NCBI GenBank assembly: GCA_965230065.1
Contig: OZ245942.1
Coordinates: 558,001 to 622,000 of the forward strand
Origin: G965230065 sp965230065
GTDB taxonomy: Bacteria > Bacteroidota > Bacteroidia > Cytophagales > Cyclobacteriaceae
Length of the DNA stretch: 64,000 nucleotides
Reading direction: 5' to 3'
The translations under genes were made by a program, and so were the position numbers. The notes under the pieces were generated by a model. It searched no databases. It saw nothing but the letters and a program-made list of their open reading frames with translations, and had not been told where the DNA came from. Shown piece by piece: positions 17,701-24,856 of the stretch; position 1 is the stretch's first letter, and each line of letters opens with the position of its first letter.

Positions 17701-19907
17701 TCCAGGTTACCACGGTAAATTTTAAGGTTAGTCTGGTCAAACCAGTAAACTTTCGAGTTACCCAAATCAACACTCAAAGCGATGGGGTTCGTTGCACTGA
17801 TAACATCCTCCCTGCCAGTTCCGTCAAGTTTGATCCGTTCGATCTTATAATCATTGTTGTTAGGCCAATACAGATAACCATTTACATGGTCGACAAAAAT
17901 AGTAGAGGCGAAACCAGGGGCCGCCACAAACACTTCCGTCCCGGTTCCATCGAGGTTGGCTCTGTATATCTTAGAGTCATTCTGATCGAACCAATAAACT
18001 TTTTCATTTACAATATCAATGTCTATGGCAATGAGTTCCCCGGAAGCGGCAACTGACACAACGTCCTGTTGATGCGTACCGCTCACAGAAATCCCTTCAA
18101 TCTTGTCATTACTATAGTTGGGCCAGTACAGCGATTGAAGTGGATCCAGTGCCGGAGCATTTGTGGTAAAAGTCTGCACACTGCCTTCGGTGGTACCTTC
18201 ACTATTGGTAGCGTACGCCACATAACTATACCCACTGGAAGCGGTAAGTCCGGAGAGGGTTACATTGAAAGTACCTGTGGCTCCACTTACAGTTTGTTTA
18301 AATACGGTAGTACCATTGACTTCAGCTACTGTCGGTGTAGCATCATTGGCTGTAAGCGCATAGACAAATCCACGTTCAGTGACACTGGCTCCGCCATCGG
18401 AAGTAACATTACCGTTTAGGGTGGCTTCTGTGTCAGTTACGGAAGTCGCTGCTGAGGTGGCGACAGTAGGAGCCGTTACTGGTGAATAAACTGCTGCCGC
18501 AAACTCTAAATCATCGATACCCACATAACTGATACTTCCGGCGGTTTCAAATTCCAGTTCATCAATCGTATAACCGGCAAAGGCATCCATGGGGATGAAT
18601 GTGAAGCCTTCATTTGTACCCTGATCATTGTTAAGCTCTCCTGAGAGTATGGTCTTCGTAAATTGGGTACCATTGTTGTTTTTTCCCCGGATAGTGACAG
18701 ATCCACCAGTACCATTAATTGCACAATTCTCGGAAGGGAAAAGCCAAAAGCTTTTTACATAGAATTCCTGACTATTATCAATCAGGAAACTTGCCGTTAA
18801 ATTGCCGGAACTGTTACAGTTATTTACATTATCTATCAGCAAGTCACTGCCACCTATACCAAATCCGGCAAACTCAGTGACTGTAAATGTAGAAGCCGTA
18901 AAAGAGAAGGTCTGGTTGGTCGCACTATTGGTAAAATCAGTATCTAGGTTAGTAAAAGACTCAAAACTTTCAGTTGTCAGCGTGGTAGAAGCTGGATATA
19001 CACCGATGGTAATGTCATCAGGCCCATCCGAATCAGTGCCATCATTGGTAGAAATGGAGATCACATGTTGTCCTACGTTTGCAGCTGGATTAAAGGAAGC
19101 GCCATTTAAGGCAGTATTCACATTAGCGAGAGAGCCACTTAGTGTGACGTTGGAAGTACCATTGCCACTTACTGATAATCCACTTGTCCCAGAAAGAGAA
19201 AAAGTACCTCCTCCTGTTACAGCAATGGTCACTGATTGAGCATCTCCGTCTACATCAGCAATACTGATCAAGTTGCTATTCCCTGCATTGAAAGTTATTG
19301 CCGTCGTACTGTTGGTAGATGACTCAGTATCTTGCAGGGAAATGGTTGGGGCGTTGTTAGGGCTAACGGCAGCGCTGATACTAATTTCATCAATATTCAA
19401 TGTTACATTGCTGCCGCCAAAACCGGACAACCTGATTTCGTCGATATTATCAAAATCTGTGTTTGCAGAAAGGTCTACAGTGGTATAACTAGAAGATGCA
19501 GTGGCTGTAGTTGAGCCAATTGAAGCCCCATCCTTATAAGCTGTTATGGTGTATGTTCCCGCAAATGAAAAAAACTGAGCCCTAAAATTCTCAAAATTAA
19601 ACTCTGAGCCATCATCACTTCCGATATTAATTGTGCTGGTTGTCTGTACAAATGTATTAACATTGCTGGGGGAGTTTGCACCATTATGGTTGATTGATCC
19701 GCTGCCTGAACCATTAATGAAAATACTCCACCCATTTACTGTTCCACTACGAGGTAATGCTCCGAATGGAGCTATATTGATATTTGAACCGTCAAAGGTA
19801 GTAGTTCCAATAACGGGTTGGGCCTCTGAGGTTGGCCGAAACGATGTGACCAATAAAAAAATAATAAAGACACAATAACCCCACTTAAAAGCACGACATA
19901 ATTGCAT
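11721..19907 (-). CDS. giant multidomain T9SS type-B adhesin (2728 aa)
   Basis: A signal peptide (about 1-30) is followed by repeated beta domains: cadherin/Ig-like modules and a fibronectin-type module up to about 590, a YWTD-type propeller (about 590-840), a cadherin-like domain, two near-identical fibronectin-like modules (about 960-1190), three ~113-residue repeats (about 1190-1530), a long run of Calx-beta-type repeats with DD-rich calcium-binding ends (about 1540-2220), further cadherin-like repeats and an MBG-like domain. The last ~90 residues are a type-B (CHU_C/gliding) sorting domain: LFTPNGDGNNDRF, then GWDGIHNGKVQPLGTYVW. The product should be secreted by T9SS and act as a surface adhesin. 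The 33-bp spacing to the PorP-OmpA gene implies one operon. Confidence 0.93.
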   Translation of the reverse strand: MQLCRAFKWGYCVFIIFLLVTSFRPTSEAQPVIGTTTFDGSNINIAPFGALPRSGTVNGWSIFINGSGSGSINHNGANSPSNVNTFVQTTSTINIGSDDGSEFNFENFRAQFFSFAGTYTITAYKDGASIGSTTATASSSYTTVDLSANTDFDNIDEIRLSGFGGSNVTLNIDEISISAAVSPNNAPTISLQDTESSTNSTTAITFNAGNSNLISIADVDGDAQSVTIAVTGGGTFSLSGTSGLSVSGNGTSNVTLSGSLANVNTALNGASFNPAANVGQHVISISTNDGTDSDGPDDITIGVYPASTTLTTESFESFTNLDTDFTNSATNQTFSFTASTFTVTEFAGFGIGGSDLLIDNVNNCNSSGNLTASFLIDNSQEFYVKSFWLFPSENCAINGTGGSVTIRGKNNNGTQFTKTILSGELNNDQGTNEGFTFIPMDAFAGYTIDELEFETAGSISYVGIDDLEFAAAVYSPVTAPTVATSAATSVTDTEATLNGNVTSDGGASVTERGFVYALTANDATPTVAEVNGTTVFKQTVSGATGTFNVTLSGLTASSGYSYVAYATNSEGTTEGSVQTFTTNAPALDPLQSLYWPNYSNDKIEGISVSGTHQQDVVSVAASGELIAIDIDIVNEKVYWFDQNDSKIYRANLDGTGTEVFVAAPGFASTIFVDHVNGYLYWPNNNDYKIERIKLDGTGREDVISATNPIALSVDLGNSKVYWFDQTNLKIYRGNLDGTGTEEFVSDPGYASTFYIDQINDYLYWPRDDGSNDKIERIKLDGTGREDVVTATDPIGINVDVNNSKVYWYDLTNDKIYRSNLDGTGTEVFISSPGYASTLSIPWELPANSAPSFNSSATVSFAENTATSTVVLDVNADDGDGGANDAGITYSLASGGDNDLFNINSGNGQITFKASPDYETSTDANSDNAYEITVTADDGEASNNTTDQSITITVTDVDEIAPSFENGRPATANVGGTSFNLNIDIDEAGTVYYVVVADGDTAPTSAEVKAGTASGGGAVAASGSQVLNSGGFTHSFSVTGLTSETAYDVYVVAEDDEGTPNLQASPAKLDVNTSDITAPSFENGRPSTANITGTSFNLHNDIDEAGTVYYVVVADGATAPTSAEVKAGTASGGGSAVTSDNQALNSGGFTHSFNVTGLNSATAYDIYVVAEDDEGTPNIQASPTKLDVSTIAVPGLTIVESSAATATAESGSTDDFTVVLDAQPASDVVVNVGVGDATEGSVDKTSLTFTNGNWDTPQTVTVTGVDDDIIDGTISYNITFSIDDASSDDDYDGLADKTVSVDNSDDDVAGFTIVESSGSSATAESGTTDDFTVVLNAEPSTGVVIDISSGDTGEGTVDKASLTFTSANWDTPQTVTVTGVDDDIIDSAISYNITLSIDDASSDDDFDGVSNQVVGVDNSDDDVAGFTVTESSGSTATSETGTTDDFTVVLDAEPSSDVVIDISSGDTGEGTVDKSNLTFTSGNWDTPQTVTVTGVDDALLDGNISYNVTVAVNAASSDDDFDGVSGQTVSVTNQDDDQREISVSDDSVAEGDATATLQFTVSLNYAGSGTIEVNYATSDGSAKAGSDYTSASGTLTFNAGETSKTVGVTVSGDAMVENDETITLTLSGITGDAIMDDAIGTGTITNDDQATVTIADVSTDENDGKSTVTLSVDNAVDGGFTVDVSTADGSAKVADSDYTAISSQTLTFTGTASETQTFDITLGSDSKVEADETLTVSMSGLSAATVASGDIDITDGATVTITNDDAAAVTVADVSGNEDDGAITVTATLDNAVQGGFTVDASTSGGTATAGTDYTPVSSETLTFTGTAGETQTFTVTPTPDTDPENNETINIALSNLISGLAVDITDEAVVTIDDDDASQVSVSDASMAEGETGTTNLDFTISLDKAGPAAITVDYATADNTAEAGSDYTATSGTVTFAAGETSKTVSVAVAGEKVLETDETFTLNLSDVTGMATLADASATGTITNDDAATVTIADISGNEDDGSITVTATLDFAVQDGFSVDVSTTDGSATTGDSDYTAVSSQTLTFTGTAGEAQAFAITLGTDSKLETDETLTVSMSNLVPTTVASGDIDITDGATVTITNDDAAAVTVADVSGNEDDGAITVTATLDKPVDGGFSIDISIVDGTATAGTDYTALSSQTLSFAGTAGEKKTFTVSSITDTETENDETISVSQSNLTGTSLSIDISDEATVTITNDDNTPVITASQSFTILEETTNGTSVGTVEASDADAGAVLQDWMINGGNTDADSDSNPAFAINSSTGETTVNDADDLIGGTSFALELTVSDGVNTSASETVTINIGEVNDAPSFTKGADQTVLEDAGTQTIDNWATDISAGPADESGQSVTFSVSNDNNALFSSQPAIAPNGTLTYTPAANAFGTATVTVSLSDNGGTANGGGDTSDEVTFNITVTTVNDEPSFTAGSNLAIPAGAGTHQQSGWASNISSGSANESSQQLTFDVGNDNNAFFTTQPAINSNGDLSFTLAEGVSGQVNVTVSLSDDGGTANGGDDTSDEVTFTINIGKLPQTITFDAISDKMVGQDPVVLTATGGDSGLPITYSITTDPASGVATLEDNTIAIENVGTVTVTASQAGNALYEAADNVSQTFSISANELFLPTLFTPNGDGNNDRFILRGGGGIAQIEFSILDRDNNLVYHTSSWKELTEQGWDGIHNGKVQPLGTYVWVINGKYTNGLPLLINGKNTGIIRLLR
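13250..15290 (-). repeat. run of Calx-beta-type coding repeats inside the giant adhesin
   Basis: About seven units of ~290-330 bp encode Calx-beta modules ending in TITNDDAA or similar and containing TLTFTGTAGE or VTFAAGETSKTV. Phrases such as ADVSGNEDDGAITVTATLD and ITDGATVTITNDDAA recur nearly unchanged, showing recent duplication. The units are likely to vary in number between strains and to be hard to assemble. Confidence 0.75.
15310..16335 (-). repeat. three ~113-codon coding repeats inside the giant adhesin
   Basis: Three consecutive units each run from TIVESSGSSATAESG-like to SVDNSDDDVAGF-like ends and share TSGNWDTPQTVTVTGVDDD. They differ at scattered positions only. The module resembles Calx-beta-related surface repeats with calcium-type Asp clusters. 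Confidence 0.75.
17390..18150 (-). repeat. YWTD/LDL-receptor-type propeller repeats in the giant adhesin
   Basis: Alternating blades read LYWPN...DKIERIKLDGTGRE and KVYWFDQ...KIYRANLDGTGTE. The motif Y-W-x-x followed by I-x-R-x-x-L-D-G-T-G is that of YWTD propellers. Six to seven blades are visible, enough for a closed propeller. In eukaryotic LDL-receptor proteins this fold binds ligands; a binding role here is inference. Confidence 0.75.
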
Positions 19908-20247
19908 TTTTGCGTTGTATTATGGCTCATTCATGAGCCGGTTAAAAAATTCACACTTCGGTAGTAAAAAATTTCAGCGCAGATGAAAGAAAGGATGTTT
20001 CATTGTATGCTAAGGGTACTACCTGCTTTTATGATGCGATATTAAGGAAAAGTAAATGTTATGAATACTGTAATTGCAGGGGCAAATTACCCATGTGAGA
20101 AAATGGGTAATCTGTTACTTTTTGGTAGGTAATACTTATATCGAGGTGCTGCCCGCTGCAACAGATGAGTAAAAATAATTGTATTTCCGTTCCGCGGATT
20201 TTTATTATTTTTCCTGCTTTGCATAACTTGCTATCGATTTTTTTGAT
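19908..20247. other. intergenic region between divergent giant adhesin and decayed gene
   Basis: No gene is supported in these 340 bp. Two hairpins are visible: GGCTCA-TTCA-TGAGCC (19923-19938) just upstream of the adhesin start, and ATTACCCAT / ATGGGTAAT (20086-20094 with 20103-20111). The adhesin promoter should lie here, but no clear TANNTTTG box was found. Confidence 0.5.
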
Positions 20248-20888
20248 ATGAAGAAAATAATATTACTCTGCCTCACAACACTGGCATTTTCATTTACCCA
20301 CACCTTTGCACAAGACAAAATTATTTTAAAAGCCGGGGAAGAAAAGGAAGGTTGGATTACGGAACAGTCGGATAAAGTAATCAAATACCGATTAACAGAT
20401 GCCAACAACAGCCCGATGATTATTTTAAAACCAGCAAAGTAGAAAAAATTGTTTACTGAAATGGAAAAGAGATCAGCCTGAGACCGTAGGAATCCGGATG
20501 GATAAAAGGTTGGCAATCAATGCCGGACTGATGACTGAACTGTCGGCAGAATCAACCGGTTTTCTCAAATTACAAGCCGATTACTTCGTTGCCCCGGGGT
20601 TGAATATTGTATTGAATACTTTTATTGAACCAGGCTCTGAAGGCAACGGTGGGTTTGCATTAGGGAAAGCATTATTTTTCCCCAAATAAACCCACAATGT
20701 TTAAAGCCTACGCGGGCTTGCTGGGCGGCATAATGTACGATGATTTTATGCTGCAAATACCCGTAGGTGTAAATTTTACTACAAAATTTGGTCTTGATGC
20801 CAAACTTGGGCTTAGTGGCGTTTATACCGCAGACTCCTACGATCCTTACGTTATCCATGCAGAACTTTTGATTGGCTGGAGGTTTTAA
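20248..20888 (+). pseudogene. frameshifted remnant of a secreted/outer-membrane beta protein gene
   Basis: A signal peptide (MKKIILLCLTTLAFSFTHTFAQ) and a short domain (KAGEEKEGWITEQSDKVIKYRL) begin in frame 1, which stops at 20442. The natural continuation (TSKVEKIVY, then NGKEISL after an in-frame TGA) is in a second frame. PETVGIRMDKRLAINAGL and an outer-membrane-like stretch follow in a third frame to about 20680, and the terminal part (FSPNKPTMFKAYAGLLGG to LLIGWRF) lies in yet another shift. So one ~210-residue protein is broken by at least two frameshifts and a nonsense codon. Real decay is likely, but sequencing error cannot be excluded. The family is not recognised. Confidence 0.75.
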
Positions 20889-20898
20889 CCAGGTGTAA

Positions 20899-20934
20899 GA
20901 CGAATCGGATCGCCGAAGCGATTATAATTTCGTC
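20899..20934 (-). repeat. REP-like 36-bp hairpin, copy 1
   Basis: On the minus strand this reads GACGAA...TTCGTC with an inner hairpin ATCG-CTTCGG-CGAT. A second copy in opposite orientation is at 38116-38151, identical at 31 of 36 positions; all five differences are transitions. It lies between the remnant gene and the convergent M1 peptidase gene and may help end transcription from either side. Confidence 0.65.
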
Positions 20935-22812
20935 CTACGGCTGCTTCACTCCTTCCACCGGTTCTCCCTCATACTGCACTTCTTTCGTGGCCGGGTACGT
21001 ATTGTTGGAGTGGTCAATATCTGCCACGCGGGCAGAAGGGTCAATCTCAATCCTTTCTATGGCACTTAACGGTTTAGGGATGCTAAGGTCATATTCAGGA
21101 TATACCCAGGGCCAGTCTTCCATCACTACCCGGGGGGTGTCTGTTTCTACTGGTTTTTCACCCCGCATCATGCGCAGGGGCATGTAATACAATTCCTGCG
21201 AACCGTCTTTATAAGTTACCAGCACATCCAAAGGCATGGGCATTTTACCTTCCCGGGAAATCACCACTTGTGTGGTCTTTTCTTCGCTATTCACAGATTC
21301 CAAACCATAATCAATCTGATGTGTGGTGTTGATCCAGTATTGGAAATACCAGTCCAGCTCCAGCCCCGATATTTTTTCCATGATTCGTTTCAAATCTGTA
21401 GGGTTGGGATGTTTGAATTTCCAGGTATCAAAATATTGTTGCATGCCCTGGTCAAAAGCTTCCTGCCCAATGATGTAGCTGAGTTGGTGCAGAAAAACGG
21501 CCCCTTTGCCATACGAACCTGTGGTATAAGCTCTGTTGGTATTGAAATGGTCTGAATGTGTGGAGAGGGGTTCTTCTTTGCCCGATTTGGCCAATGCAAA
21601 ATACCCGGCATAGGTGCCTGCCTGCGGGTCACGGGGTTTTTCTGAAGGGAATAAATGATTCATCACACGGTTACTGGCATAAGAAGTAAAACCCTCGTCC
21701 ATCCAGGCATACAAACTTTCGTTGGTGGCCAGCACGCCCTGGAACCAACTGTGGATAAGCTCATGTACCGTAACCCCCACCAGGCTGGTAATACTACGAT
21801 GGCCCGTAATCAGCGTAGCCATCGGGTACTCCATGCCGCCGTCGCCCCCTTGTATCACCGAATATTGCTCATAAGGATACGCGCCAAAATGCTCGTTCAT
21901 GTACTGAAAAGCCTTCACAGTAAACTCAGGAAGAATTTGCCAGTTTTGGGCCAATGTATCGGTTTCATACAAAAAGTGGAGCGTTGGACCATCCGGAACC
22001 TGCGCGGTAGTATGCACATAATCCGGATCGGCCGCCCACACAAAATCATGCACATTGGGTGCTTTGAAATGCCAGGTAAGTTTATCGCTATTGGGGCGTT
22101 TTAATTTTTTGCCGGGGGCTTCATAGCCATGCCCAATTTCCTGTGGGTTTTGCAAATAGCCCGTGCCCCCAATTACATAAGCAGAGTCAATGGTAATTTT
22201 AACATCATAGTCGCCCCACACCCCATGAAACTCCCGGGCAATGTACGGATTGGCATGCCAGCCTTCGTAATCGTACTCGCACATCTTGGGGTACCACTGC
22301 GCCATTGAATAATCGATGCCCTCGGCATTATCGCGGCCCGAGCGGCGTATTTGTTGGGGAACCTGTGCTTCAAATTCCATCTCAAATGTAGACGATTTGC
22401 CGGGAAGGATGGGTTGGTTCAATGTCACTTCCAGGATTGTTCCCACTACTTCATACTGAATCGGTTTTCCGTCCTGCTTCAGGGAATTGATTTTTTGGTA
22501 TCCAATTTCATTTTCTTTCAGGTGAAAAATACGGTCACGCACCCGGGCATCAGGGTCGGCAATGGTGCGTGAGCGCACGTCCATCATACTACCGGGCTGA
22601 AAGGCATTGAAAAACAGGTAGTAAAAAACCCGATGAAGCGTATCGGGCGAATTATTGGTATACACCAGCTTTTGCGAGCCCGTAAACTGATGGGTAACTA
22701 CGTCCATATCAATTTCCATGGTGTATTCAGCCCGCTGCTGCCAATAGCCTTCCTGGCTCATCAAAGTTTGAGAAATAGAAAGTATGGATAATAAGGTAAC
22801 AAAAATTTTCAT
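20935..22812 (-). CDS. M1 family metallopeptidase (aminopeptidase N-like)
   Basis: 625 aa with an N-terminal signal (ISQTLMSQ, cleavage about residue 20), hence periplasmic or surface. The zinc site is His350-Glu351-x-x-His354 (VHELIHSW) with the third ligand Glu373 (LYAWMDEGF), exactly 19 residues after His354. The substrate-binding element GGDGGMEYPMATLITG replaces the classical GAMEN sequence, a known variation in Bacteroidota M1 enzymes. Predicted to remove N-terminal residues from peptides. Transcribed alone. Confidence 0.94.
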   Translation of the reverse strand: MKIFVTLLSILSISQTLMSQEGYWQQRAEYTMEIDMDVVTHQFTGSQKLVYTNNSPDTLHRVFYYLFFNAFQPGSMMDVRSRTIADPDARVRDRIFHLKENEIGYQKINSLKQDGKPIQYEVVGTILEVTLNQPILPGKSSTFEMEFEAQVPQQIRRSGRDNAEGIDYSMAQWYPKMCEYDYEGWHANPYIAREFHGVWGDYDVKITIDSAYVIGGTGYLQNPQEIGHGYEAPGKKLKRPNSDKLTWHFKAPNVHDFVWAADPDYVHTTAQVPDGPTLHFLYETDTLAQNWQILPEFTVKAFQYMNEHFGAYPYEQYSVIQGGDGGMEYPMATLITGHRSITSLVGVTVHELIHSWFQGVLATNESLYAWMDEGFTSYASNRVMNHLFPSEKPRDPQAGTYAGYFALAKSGKEEPLSTHSDHFNTNRAYTTGSYGKGAVFLHQLSYIIGQEAFDQGMQQYFDTWKFKHPNPTDLKRIMEKISGLELDWYFQYWINTTHQIDYGLESVNSEEKTTQVVISREGKMPMPLDVLVTYKDGSQELYYMPLRMMRGEKPVETDTPRVVMEDWPWVYPEYDLSIPKPLSAIERIEIDPSARVADIDHSNNTYPATKEVQYEGEPVEGVKQP

Positions 22813-22981
22813 GCGGTTTAATTTTATGGCTAACGCTAATTATTCCCGGTCATTGTAATTACAAAACTGCAAAGGAAAGGATTCCTCTCATTTTAAACCA
22901 ATTTTTTGTTTTTAATAATAATAAGTATATTTCTCACGAGTTTTTAGCTTTGTTTCTATATTCTTTTGTTTTTTTGCAATT

Positions 22982-23569
22982 ATGACGTTGGATAGAAAAT
23001 TGAGCGATGAAGCCAATTGGGAATTGGTTTATAATAGCTGTGCCCCTATCCTCTACAATTATGGCCAAAAAATCACCTCCAATACGCAATTAACCGAAGA
23101 TTGTATACAGGACATTTTTACCGAATTGTGGGAAAAACGGGATAATATCTACCATATACAACACACCAAAGCCTACCTCATTAAGGTTTTCCGCCGAAGG
23201 GTCATTCAGAAACTGCGCCTTGAACAGCAAAAAATGCCCCACCCTTTTTTTGATAAAGAACCAGCTTTTAATATCTCCTTTTCATTCGAGGCTGTCCTCA
23301 TTCAGGATGAAATTTGTAAAGCACAGCAAAAAAACCTGCAACAAGCTTTACAAAACCTGACCCATCGGCAACGGGAAGCCATCTACCTGAAGTTTTATGA
23401 AAGCTACAGCTATGTGGAAATTGCCGAAATCATGACCCTGGAAAAGTCTGCGGTATATTCCCTGATCTACAAGGCCATGACACAACTCAGACATGAACTA
23501 AAAGACAACCACTTCACCATAGATGCTGACATTAGTCTCCTTACCCTTCTCTTACTTTTTTTCCATTAG
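22982..23569 (+). CDS. ECF-type RNA polymerase sigma factor
   Basis: 195 aa with sigma-70 region 2 (TEDCIQDIFTELWEKRDNI) and region 4 (LTHRQREAIYLKFYESYSYVEIAEIM), the normal layout of the ECF group used with FecR anti-sigma factors. The FecR-like gene lies 205 bp downstream and an STN-bearing SusC gene after it, so this factor should drive transcription of the 24.9-35.7 kb nutrient locus when the transporter signals substrate. The start chosen is the ATG giving a normal N-terminus. Confidence 0.94.
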   Translation: MTLDRKLSDEANWELVYNSCAPILYNYGQKITSNTQLTEDCIQDIFTELWEKRDNIYHIQHTKAYLIKVFRRRVIQKLRLEQQKMPHPFFDKEPAFNISFSFEAVLIQDEICKAQQKNLQQALQNLTHRQREAIYLKFYESYSYVEIAEIMTLEKSAVYSLIYKAMTQLRHELKDNHFTIDADISLLTLLLLFFH

Positions 23570-23774
23570 TAACAAATATCCTTCTACTTCTCACCCCAAC
23601 AGGCTCAGGCAGGCTAATAAATTAGCAAAATAACATCAGGTTATTTAACAAATACTCAGTCAGTATCCGCTATTCTTATCAATAGCATAAAACTGAAAAG
23701 TATTTCCATTTTTTTCGGTCAAATTTAATCACTCCTGCACTCTCTATATAAACCCCCAACCATTTACCTTTTAC

Positions 23775-24797
23775 ATGAAATACATAAACTACACTTCCAT
23801 CGACTTTGTGATGGACGAATATTTTCAGCAGTGGGTATTACACCCCGATAAGCAAACAGATGCTTACTGGTACCAATGGCTGAAAGACCACCCTGAAAAG
23901 GATAATGAAATAAAAGAAGCCAGAAAGTTGATTTTACTGCAACGCTTCAAACACGCTGCCATACCCAATACCCGATTGGCAGCTATCAGGGAAAATATAA
24001 AGGCTAAAAAAGGATCCTCCCCGGCAATTGCCATAAGCAAACCGGCTAAGTCATGGTTTTGGTATAAAGTGGCCGCCTCTTTGGTAATCGCCATCATGGC
24101 TGGAATTAGCATTTACCTGCTCAAATTTGATTATCCCCGGACCGTTGCCACCGGCTATGGACAGATTAAGGAAATTATGCTGCCAGATAGCTCAAAAGTA
24201 ACACTCAATGCCAATTCTATGGTGGAATATTCTCCTGACTGGACAAAAGGAAAAGTGCGGGAAATATGGCTGGAAGGTGAAGCTTTTTTTAATGTTGAAA
24301 AGCTGGCAATCTGCAAAAAAAACAGACAAGACTCTGCTTTCACCAAGTTTATTGTGCATGTAGACGGATTGGATGTAGAAGTAGTAGGCACTCAATTTAA
24401 TGTGAATAACCGGAATGGTGCTGTAAAGGTGGTTTTGAATGAGGGAAAAGTGCGCATAAAGGCCAATGACGGCAAACAAGTAAACATGATGCCCGGCGAG
24501 ATGCTTACCTATTCAGTAAAATCCAAAGACCTGCTGAAAAGCCTGGTAAACCCCAAAAAGCATATCTCCTGGAAGAACAAACATCTGATTTTTGAAGCGC
24601 AGCCTTTACAGGAATTGGCAGACATACTGGAAACAAATTTTGGCATCAACGTAGTGTTTGCAAACCCAATGCTGGCAAACAGAAAAATTACCACAACCTT
24701 ACCCGCAGATAATTTAGAGGTAATTCTGGAGGCCTTACAAACGGTTTATGATATCCGGATAAAAAAAGAAGGTAATACAGTTTTATTGCATCACTAG
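23775..24797 (+). CDS. FecR-family anti-sigma factor
   Basis: 340 aa. A cytoplasmic N-terminal part (about 1-95, sigma-binding) is followed by one membrane helix (WYKVAASLVIAIMAGISIYL, about 96-115) and a periplasmic FecR domain (LPDSSKVTLNANSMVEYSPDW, WLEGEAFFNVEK, VVGTQFNVNN, VVLNEGKVRI). The C-terminal ~70 residues form the usual STN-like domain (LQELADILETNFGINVVF). It should hold the ECF factor inactive until the SusC protein's periplasmic domain signals. Confidence 0.95.
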   Translation: MKYINYTSIDFVMDEYFQQWVLHPDKQTDAYWYQWLKDHPEKDNEIKEARKLILLQRFKHAAIPNTRLAAIRENIKAKKGSSPAIAISKPAKSWFWYKVAASLVIAIMAGISIYLLKFDYPRTVATGYGQIKEIMLPDSSKVTLNANSMVEYSPDWTKGKVREIWLEGEAFFNVEKLAICKKNRQDSAFTKFIVHVDGLDVEVVGTQFNVNNRNGAVKVVLNEGKVRIKANDGKQVNMMPGEMLTYSVKSKDLLKSLVNPKKHISWKNKHLIFEAQPLQELADILETNFGINVVFANPMLANRKITTTLPADNLEVILEALQTVYDIRIKKEGNTVLLHH

Positions 24798-24856
24798 CAC
24801 TTAGAAATGCTCAACCTGTCAAATCAAAAATTATTTCAAACTAAACCTATATAACT

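Noticed and set aside
11740..19878. Many open frames of 60-159 codons on the plus strand opposite the giant adhesin
   Set aside because: They are shadows of a repetitive minus-strand gene with strong domain content; their predicted proteins are low-complexity Ser/Val/Thr-rich strings without start signals or family features.
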